DNA from: Hymenolepis diminuta
Taxonomy: Eukaryota; Platyhelminthes; Cestoda; Cyclophyllidea; Hymenolepididae
Reading direction: 5' to 3'
NCBI GenBank assembly: GCA_900708905.1
Contig: CAADRB010000022.1
Location: forward strand, 1,954,463-2,018,462
Length of the DNA stretch: 64,000 nt
Position numbers and translations under genes: made by a program. Position 1 is the first letter of the stretch. Each line of letters starts with the position of its first letter. Shown here piece by piece: positions 26,838 to 39,420 of this stretch. A model generated the notes under the pieces. The model did no database searches and had not been told where the DNA came from. It saw only the letters and a list, made by a program, of their open reading frames with translations.

Positions 26838-29250
26838 TTCAATTATTTAAGGAAGAAGTCAGCCATTCAACATCAACAGATACTAGAGGCCTTCCGCTAA
26901 ATTGTATTTAACTACTTTCACACAGACTTATTGACCTGGATGCTTCTACTCGGATTAATGATTATTTCTCAGTTAATTTAATTTTACTATATTAATATTA
27001 ATAAATATTATAATTTGACAAATATGGTAGGATCGAGATCTTTTGTGTACATTCAACTACAAGTACGTTAGTATTGGAGGTATTGAATTTGATTTACAAG
27101 GTTTCAATGCCAGAAAGCTTCTTAGTCACAAGAGGTTTACACAGTTGGATCTTTGTTTAGTCAAATTCATGTCTTTAAAGTACAACTGCCACTAAGAAAA
27201 GTTGCATTAATTGCAGGAACATGTGAGGAATCTTGTGCCACTTGTCCCTTTGACATTTTATGCAGGAATAGGAGAAAATACAAAAGTAATTTGTATCGAT
27301 ATCTAATTACAAATACGTGCAAAGAATGTCGAGTGCCATCAATTTGAACATAATATCCATGGCTGAAACTGAAAAATACGTTTTGTCACTTGTATGTTCT
27401 CATTAAACTGACCATCGCCATTCTCCTAAAATATCCCCTAGTTACAGTCGGTCAGCTGATTAAGCTTTCAAATACATTCATAAAGCATGAAATCGGCTGA
27501 TTGGCAGACCGACCGCATTGAAGCAGGTATTTTTCAATCCATCGAGTCTAAGGTGATTTCACAACTAGGCTGACTTAAGTTCACTTGAACTCAGCAAGAG
27601 GTCAAACTCGGGAAGCGCGCATTCGCATCTATTAACATGAAGGAAATGTAGTTGAGACTACAGTCGACTCAACTCCACATGCATTAATTCGATCTGTTTA
27701 ACACAGACCCATTTCCATTCCGTTCGTGCCGACATTTGCTTCCTCCCTACTTCCATGTTCTAGTTCCTAACTGAGAGGAAGGCGGAAGGGTACTCCGGTG
27801 ATCACCGGAGGTAAAAGTGTACGCTGTCGCCATGTCACGGCATGACGAGGTCAACCGCCACTCACTGATTATTGATTGTCTGACCTATCGGCCAAACTCG
27901 TTGTCAAGGTTATAAATGGAATTTGATTTTCATCAATAAATGTCTCGTTACAGATTAACCTCGTCTGGTCAAATCTCTCCCCCTCTCTCTCTCCCTCTGC
28001 CCCTTTCTCTATGGGGTCAGAACAATTGTGACGGACTTCATTACAGTGGGCTTGACAACACATTACAACATCCTGACCACCCTCCATCATGCTAACACAT
28101 CTCTCTCTCTCTCTCATTCCACAATGCGGTGGAACAATGTAATCTTTTGTTCCCACCAAACCCTAGTTCTTATGATGTGTGCCTCTCGGTAGCCTCTAGG
28201 AGGATCGTCATTTGTGCAGGGAGAAATGTCTAAACCCACCTTGGTCGGACCTCCACATCAGGTCAAATGAGTGGATTTAATGCTGCAGTTTATCCTACTT
28301 TATTCTCTACTCTCTCACCAAATAGAACCAATGGTGGCTACACAGTTGTGAACCAGTTGTGGATTTGAGGTGATCATACAATTGGAACTATCTCACTTTG
28401 CACTCACATTAGAATAGGAGACGAAACATGACAATATACCACCCAATTGTCTGCCTATTGTACTTCGGATCCTTGTTTTGTGATGGGGAAAACATATTAG
28501 TTCGAAGTAGTAGTGTGAAGCTCCTTCGAAATTGCAATTATCGACTTATTTCTGCCTTTCAATAACAATTGTCCTGTCGTCCTGTACTCTGGAGACTCCC
28601 CTTGGTGTATTCGACTGAGGAAAATCTATCATACCAAGTTGAGAATCCAAGTATGGAATTCTCCTCTTTTAGTGCTGCTTTTGTGCTACGGAGTTGAAAT
28701 ATATCCATTAGATGACAATGTTAAAATTAACTTTAATAATATTAAATTCAGTCAGAGTATTGAACTCTTTATAAACATGACAACCTAGCCACTCATGATA
28801 CTCACATCGACCTTGCTCCTGGGACAGACTAATTGTTTTAAGCTTGACAATAACTTTCTGGAGTATCCAGCCAGCCAGTGTGGTAACATTCGTCTACCTT
28901 ACAAACATCTATTACTCCCTTCCACGTCATCTGACAACATATTCGCTGCATGAGACACGCTGATTCAGCGTCTATAATTATTTAAATTGTACAATAAATC
29001 CTGTCTAACACAGACAACTTTTCGTGCAAGGACTTCTAAAATATTTGTCATTTGGCAAATATTTTATCCAAAATGTGATATTAGATAAATTCCAAGTCAT
29101 CCTTTATTTAGATCCCTCAAACTAATCTCTAACAGAATCGGTAAGACATTTATCAAGAACGTGGAAGGAAAGTGTAGTGGAGGCGATGCCGATTGGCGAC
29201 TCTTAATGTGAAGTAGGTACATAAAGCAGAAATTAAATTGTTTCACTGCT
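26838..29250 (+). repeat. Left arm of a large inverted duplication (2413 bp)
   Basis: This arm is the reverse complement of 31486-33898. Every position pair sums to 60736 at all places compared, so there is no net insertion or deletion over 2.4 kb. The compared stretches were identical except for one mismatch near each arm end (26851 and 29246). Even the TC-rich simple repeat at 27975-28015 matches base for base. It contains small open frames (27153-27347 on plus, 27869-28159 on minus) with no recognised product, a TC microsatellite (about 28100-28115) and an 18 bp perfect palindrome at 27793-27810. Confidence 0.95.
27793..27810. other. 18 bp GC-rich perfect palindrome inside the left arm
   Basis: CTCCGGTGATCACCGGAG is its own reverse complement. 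Because it lies in the inverted arm it occurs again at 32926-32943. It is unusually GC-rich for this window. Confidence 0.8.
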
Positions 29251-31485
29251 AACTTTCGACTGGTTTCGGTCCTTGCAAACGAAATTGCTTGATGGTAAAC
29301 CATGCAGTGATGCTAAATTTATGGTGCACTAAATGTGAAACTAACTGCGGTAAAGAGTTAGAACCCATTTTTGCAACGGAATATGTTATAAATTTAGTGA
29401 ATCTAAAACCAAGTAAAAAATTGGTGGAATATTTTTCCTATTAGAATATATTGAACTACATTATTACAAGGGAATTATTTTTGCATGACGGAATCAAGTA
29501 GTACATGGCATTATGCAAATATTTGCGATTGAATGTGAAAAATGGATAGAGAACTGGGCAGTAGCATAATGAAGAAGTGGACAGTTTGATAAAGTGTATC
29601 CGTGACTAATTATACTCAAATGCTAAGCACCACAAACCAAAACTTGTCCCCCGGACGTTTTACTTAAATAAGTTAGTCCATTTGTTTGTAGACAATATCA
29701 GTCTTTAAGTGTTTGCTTTTGAAGGTTTTATTCGTGAAAACATTTTCTCGACATTTCGTAGAGTAGTCTTTGATTTGAAATAATTGTACAAAGGCGCACA
29801 CCCGGCATCATGAGATAATAAGATGAGCGGTTGCATTGTCAGTTTCTTCTTTACGCACCTGTTGTTTCTTAAAAATAAACATTTTCAAGCTAAGAGTGCC
29901 CGAAGTGCGGTCTGTATTAGTCGGACTGTATTGGTAAGGTTATATTGCTTTTGTTTTCTCTGCCCTTTTGACAACGTACTGATTACATTAACTTTACTTG
30001 CCAATTTGACTGGTACAGTCAAGTCTGCTCTTGAAGGAAAAATCATTCCAGTTTTCCTCGAGATCGCTGAACAAGAGAGTAGGTTTCCAGATACTTAGAC
30101 AGCTGAAGTCACTGAATTCGGCGACAAGACTCACCATTTCATTTGTTCCCACTTTGGCCAATGTCAACTCTGCCTTTTCTAATTCGTGTTTTATTTATTT
30201 TTTTTCTCTTTCACTGCTTATTCAGATGAGAAAATCTAATATTATTTTACTAAGAGAACATTATAATACTCAAAAGGCAGCTATCAATAAAGACATATTA
30301 ATGACATAATTATTAATTTCTCTTTTTTGATGTTCCGAAATAGGGCACGTGGTCATTATTTTCCATTTGTTTAATAAAACACTCAATATTGCAAGTGTAA
30401 CTTGAAATGCAATTTGGATTAAATATGCAACTGCGATCATTTAATTATTTGTGGTGCATCTCTAGCAGTTCTCTAAGTCTTTTCACACCTCGTAGTTGGA
30501 TGTTCTCTCCCATGTTTGAAGCCTTACTTCTTACTTTGCCATGGGTAATATTGAATAAATCATATCTTAGCGCTGGTCCAAGGTGAACTCTCTATACTTT
30601 ACGCACATCTTAACTAAAGATTATCTGATTTTCGAATCTACTTCGGAGATCACCCCTATTTTTAAGTTACTCAGTGCTGGTTAAAGCATAATGTCACTTC
30701 GTTGCGTACCCACTTATCACCTTATCTATCACCACCTTTGGTTAAGCATATAATATTATGCAGTGAATAATGAATATTCCCCTATTTGTGTATGTGGATT
30801 TTTCTTTTGTTTTTCTTTAGTTCAAGTGTCCATTTTATTAAAAATGTTTCATATACCTGGTTACAGAATTCCCAGATTCACTTTCTTTTTCATTAACCAC
30901 TGACTAAATTTGCACCTAGACAATTTCACTCCAGTAGCTTCTTAAAACACATGATTCCTTGTAGTCAGTTTGATCATTTGAATGGAACTTGGAATTCTGT
31001 GATATTCCAGTCAAAGCATAACATATTATTAGCCAGAATTCAGAGACATACATTCCCTGATATCATCTCATAAAGGGGCATTTATTGTTGTTGCCTCGAT
31101 CTTAAGACTCATAAAAATTATAGGAGAATTCACCTGTACCCTGAGGTATTTTAGCATCCAGACCTACTAATAAAACCACTCAAAAGGTTTGCATGCATTT
31201 GTCTGCATTGAGAGGCTACGTATATCTAAAATTAAATAAAAGAGTTTTAAACGCCTCTGCGAGATCATACCACCTGCGCCAGACAAGAATAGATCAAAAT
31301 GGCGCCACCAACCATTAGATAAAACTAGCTTCCAATAACTTCTGAATATTATGAGCCCGGGACAGAAATCTACGGATTAAATTATTAAATATTGCGATAT
31401 CAAATATAACGCGAATGAAAAATTAGACAAACGTTATTCATGCTCCACAGGATATTGATTATGAAGAGTAAAGATATTAGGCATC
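29251..31485. other. Unique spacer between the inverted arms
   Basis: This 2235 bp stretch has no partner elsewhere in the window that I could find. It holds only short open frames (the longest about 90 codons, 29823-30098 and 30031-30309) with no recognisable domain, transposase or reverse transcriptase motif. Confidence 0.6.
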
Positions 31486-33898
31486 AGCAATGAAACAATT
31501 TAATTTCTGCTTTATGTACCTACTTCACATTAAGAGTCGCCAATCGGCATCGCCTCCACTACACTTTCCTTCCACGTTCTTGATAAATGTCTTACCGATT
31601 CTGTTAGAGATTAGTTTGAGGGATCTAAATAAAGGATGACTTGGAATTTATCTAATATCACATTTTGGATAAAATATTTGCCAAATGACAAATATTTTAG
31701 AAGTCCTTGCACGAAAAGTTGTCTGTGTTAGACAGGATTTATTGTACAATTTAAATAATTATAGACGCTGAATCAGCGTGTCTCATGCAGCGAATATGTT
31801 GTCAGATGACGTGGAAGGGAGTAATAGATGTTTGTAAGGTAGACGAATGTTACCACACTGGCTGGCTGGATACTCCAGAAAGTTATTGTCAAGCTTAAAA
31901 CAATTAGTCTGTCCCAGGAGCAAGGTCGATGTGAGTATCATGAGTGGCTAGGTTGTCATGTTTATAAAGAGTTCAATACTCTGACTGAATTTAATATTAT
32001 TAAAGTTAATTTTAACATTGTCATCTAATGGATATATTTCAACTCCGTAGCACAAAAGCAGCACTAAAAGAGGAGAATTCCATACTTGGATTCTCAACTT
32101 GGTATGATAGATTTTCCTCAGTCGAATACACCAAGGGGAGTCTCCAGAGTACAGGACGACAGGACAATTGTTATTGAAAGGCAGAAATAAGTCGATAATT
32201 GCAATTTCGAAGGAGCTTCACACTACTACTTCGAACTAATATGTTTTCCCCATCACAAAACAAGGATCCGAAGTACAATAGGCAGACAATTGGGTGGTAT
32301 ATTGTCATGTTTCGTCTCCTATTCTAATGTGAGTGCAAAGTGAGATAGTTCCAATTGTATGATCACCTCAAATCCACAACTGGTTCACAACTGTGTAGCC
32401 ACCATTGGTTCTATTTGGTGAGAGAGTAGAGAATAAAGTAGGATAAACTGCAGCATTAAATCCACTCATTTGACCTGATGTGGAGGTCCGACCAAGGTGG
32501 GTTTAGACATTTCTCCCTGCACAAATGACGATCCTCCTAGAGGCTACCGAGAGGCACACATCATAAGAACTAGGGTTTGGTGGGAACAAAAGATTACATT
32601 GTTCCACCGCATTGTGGAATGAGAGAGAGAGAGAGATGTGTTAGCATGATGGAGGGTGGTCAGGATGTTGTAATGTGTTGTCAAGCCCACTGTAATGAAG
32701 TCCGTCACAATTGTTCTGACCCCATAGAGAAAGGGGCAGAGGGAGAGAGAGAGGGGGAGAGATTTGACCAGACGAGGTTAATCTGTAACGAGACATTTAT
32801 TGATGAAAATCAAATTCCATTTATAACCTTGACAACGAGTTTGGCCGATAGGTCAGACAATCAATAATCAGTGAGTGGCGGTTGACCTCGTCATGCCGTG
32901 ACATGGCGACAGCGTACACTTTTACCTCCGGTGATCACCGGAGTACCCTTCCGCCTTCCTCTCAGTTAGGAACTAGAACATGGAAGTAGGGAGGAAGCAA
33001 ATGTCGGCACGAACGGAATGGAAATGGGTCTGTGTTAAACAGATCGAATTAATGCATGTGGAGTTGAGTCGACTGTAGTCTCAACTACATTTCCTTCATG
33101 TTAATAGATGCGAATGCGCGCTTCCCGAGTTTGACCTCTTGCTGAGTTCAAGTGAACTTAAGTCAGCCTAGTTGTGAAATCACCTTAGACTCGATGGATT
33201 GAAAAATACCTGCTTCAATGCGGTCGGTCTGCCAATCAGCCGATTTCATGCTTTATGAATGTATTTGAAAGCTTAATCAGCTGACCGACTGTAACTAGGG
33301 GATATTTTAGGAGAATGGCGATGGTCAGTTTAATGAGAACATACAAGTGACAAAACGTATTTTTCAGTTTCAGCCATGGATATTATGTTCAAATTGATGG
33401 CACTCGACATTCTTTGCACGTATTTGTAATTAGATATCGATACAAATTACTTTTGTATTTTCTCCTATTCCTGCATAAAATGTCAAAGGGACAAGTGGCA
33501 CAAGATTCCTCACATGTTCCTGCAATTAATGCAACTTTTCTTAGTGGCAGTTGTACTTTAAAGACATGAATTTGACTAAACAAAGATCCAACTGTGTAAA
33601 CCTCTTGTGACTAAGAAGCTTTCTGGCATTGAAACCTTGTAAATCAAATTCAATACCTCCAATACTAACGTACTTGTAGTTGAATGTACACAAAAGATCT
33701 CGATCCTACCATATTTGTCAAATTATAATATTTATTAATATTAATATAGTAAAATTAAATTAACTGAGAAATAATCATTAATCCGAGTAGAAGCATCCAG
33801 GTCAATAAGTCTGTGTGAAAGTAGTTAAATACAATTTAGCGGAAGGCCTCTAGTATCTGTTGATGTTGAATGGCTGACTTCTTCTTTAAATAATTGAA
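31486..33898 (-). repeat. Right arm of the large inverted duplication (2413 bp)
   Basis: Mirror image of 26838-29250. The outer end breaks off after TTAAATAATTGAA at 33898 and the inner end at 31486. The bases just outside the two outer ends (26830-26837 and 33899-33906) are not an obvious target-site duplication. The small open frames of the left arm reappear here on the opposite strand (32577-32867, 33389-33583). Confidence 0.95.
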
Positions 33899-35275
33899 GT
33901 AATCTGTATTAGAAATTATTTTAGGGGTCGAAAATTGTTTGATTTCCGTTTGAATGGTCAGATATAAAAGAAATTCTAATTTTAGTTTTCTACAAAATTT
34001 TTTATTGAAATCTCAGATTTTTATTATAAATTAATAATCGTTTGTGTTACTTTTTTGTGAATTCTTCTATATTTACTATATTTCATGGGCCTTAAAATTG
34101 TCTTCTATGCACATTCTTTTAAAAATGTTTTGTTTGTACGAAGTTGATAGACTTTAAATATGGTTGGATGAACTTGCTAATCAATTACTCCTTCAACAGT
34201 TTTGAACTGCATAATAAGTACAATGTCTGTTTCTGTGTACATTTACAGGCAGATGACTGATTCATATATCGGCATCGAACTCGGATATAACTGAAATGCT
34301 AATAAATAATGTAGAGTAACGCATGAAATTTATATTTATATATATTTTACTGGGAAAATTTGGAGTAATATGTCTCATGCCGAACATAATGGTACAGAAT
34401 ATACTCTGGTATCCCCCACGATTTGCCTTTCTTTTTGTTTCAATCATACCGATTCATTGGTTGGTTGCTTATCCTCGAACAATGGGCATGCAAATTCAAA
34501 ACTCCCTCATTGTATCCTGTTTCTCACAATCGGATTGTTCTTCCGCAGTATTGACGCCTACAATTTCCGCCCAATTATTCCTACTCCCTTTCCCTATCAT
34601 TCATTTTTAGTTTTCCAGTACACGTTTACCCAAAACAAATCTTGGTCTTCTCACTCAAGAAAGGCTCATGTGCCTGTTAGCCTTGGAAATGACACTAGTT
34701 CTCTGAGGAGATGTTTAGCCTAATTCGGTGGAGCTCCTCGTGAAGCTTTATTGGGTGGATCTGTGCTTTTTTAACACCGTAATAACAAAACATGGAGATA
34801 AAAAAATTAATAAACAGAGAGAGGAGCAGCTAACTATTCATAAATAGCCTATTCACAAATAGAGAATGAATTTCAGTCGTATAGTTATTAATTTGCTAGT
34901 GCACTGCAGTCATTTAAGGTTAAACGTTCACTCCATTTGAGAAACAAGATCTATCTTAATTTGACTGAAATTTTTTACTTGCTCTACTGTAATTCACTGT
35001 TATCAGTAAAGTTGAACTGACCCCTTTTAACCAGAAAAATGTGAAGAGAAACATCTGCAACACTTTAACACCAATATTGTGACACTTTAAATGGACCATA
35101 ACTAGCATGTCTAGGTCAGTTTGCTTTCAGTTAACAACAAATAATGTACAATTGACACGTAGATAGGTTTTCTAAATATGGTTTGCAAGAGAGCGGCTAC
35201 AGTTTCTGCATATAAACTACTGTCAATGCACTTTTAATTAGGAATTTAATGGGAAATTCCACTCGCCAGGTATTT

Positions 35276-35297
35276 TGCAAGATATGCATATCTTGCA
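35276..35297. other. 22 bp perfect palindrome
   Basis: TGCAAGATATG is followed immediately by its exact reverse complement. It has no loop. It could be a cruciform or a dimeric binding site; nothing nearby suggests a gene it would control. Confidence 0.7.
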
Positions 35298-36029
35298 GAA
35301 AACTTTAATTGACATATTCGTTTATTAAATTTTGCAGTGAATTGGAAAATGTCAATTTAAAATGAGGAAGATTGTTTAACTTCCCTGTAAAATTTAAAAA
35401 TAACGTTTATTTAATAAATAAAAGTACATTTTACGTTAAAAGCATAGATAACATAATGGCGATATTATTGAAATATCTTGCTGCAATTTTATTATACGTA
35501 TCATTAAGAGGAAAGTCAATAAATACTTAACATGAACATTTAAATTGAGACATTTTTTTCCCAAAATTAAAATTGTAATTTATTGTAGATGAAGGAAATT
35601 GCGTTGACTTCTAACCCAAGTTAAAATCAAGCGACGTAGAAAATCTTGACAAAAAAAACATTTCTCCTACAAAATTTCTAATTCCTGATTTAATTAATTT
35701 TGGTCAAGAAAAGAATTTTTAGCTGATCTTAAAAGTGGAGGATTATTCTACATTTATGAACAAGGAGCATTACATTTCTTGGCCATTTAAATGGGTTATT
35801 ACTTATGTGGACGTAAAATAAATGATTTATGATCAAGTTATAGAAGAATGACCAGCAACTGATTTTCACTCCAGCAATTCAACAGAGAAAAATTTAATTA
35901 ACTTGAGAATTTGAAAATCATCATAAAGTTATGTTCTCGATTTTCGTAAATTTTTCGGCTTGTTGATTTAATTTGTATCGCATCACAGTTAAGGCTGGTA
36001 GTTGAGACTAACAACAGATATATGTTATA

Positions 36030-36209
36030 NNNNNNNNNNNNNNNNNNNNNNNNNNNNNNNNNNNNNNNNNNNNNNNNNNNNNNNNNNNNNNNNNNNNNNN
36101 NNNNNNNNNNNNNNNNNNNNNNNNNNNNNNNNNNNNNNNNNNNNNNNNNNNNNNNNNNNNNNNNNNNNNNNNNNNNNNNNNNNNNNNNNNNNNNNNNNNN
36201 NNNNNNNNN
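36030..36209. other. Assembly gap (180 N)
   Basis: Run of N in AT-rich intergenic DNA. Open frames that cross it are meaningless. Confidence 0.99.
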
Positions 36210-39200
36210 AAATTTCGTATTTATAATAAAATGTTATGGTATTAATTATGTTATATTAGTCCTCCACTTGAGTGAACTGAACTCGCGGAGTTCTACAAGC
36301 ATACAATTTTTAGATATCCCTTTATCACTGTTTGAACTTTCTGCCACTCAATGTCATTTGCTTTTTACGTTTAAGAATTTAAATTTTTATGATTAATAAT
36401 AATAATTTTCCGAACAGACATATTAAAAGAGAGCGTAAAATGAGACACTGAACAAAATGAAAAAAAATTCAATTTTTGCTCTTAAAAGTTTATATTTGCT
36501 GCAATTTTAACTTTCTTGCCTTGAAAGCAGAGCCTCAACGAAATGCTCTTAAAAGTATTTCTATATGAAGACTTTCAGGACAAATGGGAGGGTGAATATT
36601 TGAACAAACTTTTGTTTAATGACGGAAACTCGTAATGCATTTTTCATCTTTCTTATGATATGAATCATCAAATGAGACAAAATATTCCAATTATAAATAA
36701 TGATACATAGTTTTAAAATTCTCCAATGGAACTACCGTTTGAATACATGCCAAATAATGTTTAAGGAAATCTAAGCTATCTTTAATTAAATATTTAAGAA
36801 ATATGTCAAAACGAATCATTGTTAACAATCGTTAATTGAACATTTATTTGATTTTACAACATTGTAATAATAAATTATCTTGATCCTGCTCATCTTTGTC
36901 AATCAGTTCTGAATAAGAGAGTGATAGAAAGCAAGCATCTTGGACTATATATAAATATACTCTGTAATTTGAATACTTCGTATTACTATTCTAATGGCTC
37001 CTAAGAATAGTTAAAGTCAGCATTTATCCAAAGTCATTATACAGTTCAGAGGTTATCTCAAACTCCGCCGCGAAGTGTCCGGAGATATTCAAATTCGCTA
37101 AACAAAAAGCAGAGTTGAATGTTATTTTTTCTTCACTTACTTATAAAATAGGAAATAAACTATTAAAACTAACTGAAATATCATTTTGATTCCGGTAATA
37201 ATTTAAAAACCACATTTCAAATCTAATTTCAGAATGTTTAACACAATATAATTGCTAAAATAAGGCAATATATGAAAATATAATGACAAATGCTATAAGT
37301 AATGTAAGACATTTTCTATCAATATTTTTTCAATCCTCCTTTCATCGAGGAATTATTAAGCATCATAAATCTAAAATTTCCAAGAACTTATTTTTTAATT
37401 TAATTCCGAGTCTAAATTGCATATTGACATAATGCGTACTTTATTAAATGTTGTACTTTATAAAAATTGAAGAAATTTACTTGTCTCAATTAATGATAAG
37501 TGTCCTATGGTTGTAATGTCAGTCTACATAATTAGCAAATGAATTACGTGATACCTATAAAATAGTCTAAATTGCGCTCTGGGATTTTGCATATGCACTT
37601 AAACGATTAAAGTACACAAAGGTCACAGTTGGTTCCTTTATAGCCAAATAATAGGTAATTTCAGGTGATGACACTGAAAAAAACTACAACTGATACCTCG
37701 TAGTCTAAATGACAATCAAAAATAAGTTGCCCTTGTGGTGCAAAAATCAAAGTACAAAATGAAAGGTCAAGGAACTCTTTATTATCAATTTATAACCAAT
37801 GATGTGATTGCCCAACACAAATGGTTAACTGTTGTCAATATGAAGTGGGGTGGAATGTGGCTCCAGGATAATCATCCTTAATCCAAGAAAATTATTGTTA
37901 ACAGAATCCCGAATCGGCTTGGGAAATATTAGAGTAAACATTACACCACCGTAGTAGGGTGTATGGTAAATAAGACGTCACAGGATTAAGACTTATCGGC
38001 TAACATTTGATACTGGGATGACATCAATAATTAATTTCGATAGAAAATGACACAGCATTACAAAAAAGCTTTAATCAGTGACATCCTCCGAACCTATCCC
38101 CATTAACGCAGGATGATTGTCCGAAATGGTTAATAAGTTACCGAAGTGGACCTAGTGGTAACCAACCGAATAAGAAGTAGATAACAAAGTTAGCATACTT
38201 ACTAGGTGAAGTTTACTTACATTCGATGTGGAAATAAAGTCAAACCGATTGGAAAACATTTGATTCCATCTATATCAAGACAAAGTCACCTTACAAATAT
38301 CATACTTAAATTAATTGGTCAAATCTAGAAGAAATCAAAACAGAATGAATATATGCTTACATTTTCGTTGATAATAAATGTTGGCGTTCATTGGCGCATA
38401 CAAAAAGCATTGTCAATTATTCGACGAACTGTATTTTGGTAATATATCTTTTCTAGACAATACCGTGCTTTCATCTGCACTTGTATTTCAAAAGGGACTT
38501 ATTTGAGATATATATTTCAGGAATGAAAGGAATGTATTGTACATATTTATAGCATAAAGTATATATAAGATATGGAAAAACAGTTCGACATTATTTTTTA
38601 TTTACCACTACGCCAATTTTTTTCAACCAATCCCTGTTCTTTTTAAATAATCTGAAAAATCCTAGTATTGACTAAAAAATTACATGATATACAACAAGAT
38701 TAATGCAACATCATTCAATAAAGTAATGACACCGCTATTTACCATGCACGCGATGTCGATTTTGCTCATCATTTGACCTTAGTCCTGGTAAGTTGTCAAC
38801 CAATATTTTGTTTTAATGAACCTGTCATCATAACCTCGTTGTTTTAAATATTATATAGAACTTGAAGACCTCTCTCTTAACTTCTAACCTGCGTGCTTGG
38901 AATCAGTAGTAAGGAGGACTTAGAGTATGTCAACAGTTTAATACTCTAAAAAGTTAAGTATTAATCAAGCCAGTATTTACAAACAATGAAATCTAAGTGC
39001 GGATCCTCAGTTACAATACTACAAAATAACATAATTTAAATTATGCTATTATTCATAATTTAAAATTGTGAAATACCAATTAAATAAATCGAAGATGGAT
39101 TCCACAAGTGAAATTTCATCATTCAAGGAGATCAAATTAAATTTTAAGCCATTTCATCTCTACCGTGATAAAAGTGTAAACTATGGAATAAAACCCAATT

Positions 39201-39221
39201 GAAGCGGCAAGACCAACCCTT

Positions 39222-39420
39222 CTTGATTGAAGATCGATCAATAAGCACTGAACATCAATGACAAGAAATTGCTGTAATCCAGGGAATGAATAATGAAACT
39301 TGAACTTTGGAACTTGAACTGCCATTTAGTAAATACGGTACAACCCAAGTAAAAAATAAATTACGTAAAATTCTTGGTTATCTTGACTTTGATCCCTGTA
39401 TCTTTTTGATCTCCCCTTTA
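39222..39420 (-). repeat. Dispersed repeat family A, minus-strand copy
   Basis: Read on the minus strand: GGGGAGATCAAAAAGATACA, GGGTTGTACCGTATTTACTA, then CCTGGATTACAGCAATTTCT, and TTCAGTGCTTATTGATC. It is the closest relative of 61830-62120. A 62-codon open frame overlaps it and has no recognised domain. Confidence 0.65.

Noticed and set aside
34262..34723. Three overlapping open frames, up to 117 codons
   Set aside because: They compete in different frames and strands, with hydrophobic low-information translations and no recognised motif.
36002..36396. Open frames across the second gap
   Set aside because: Open only because they read through N bases.
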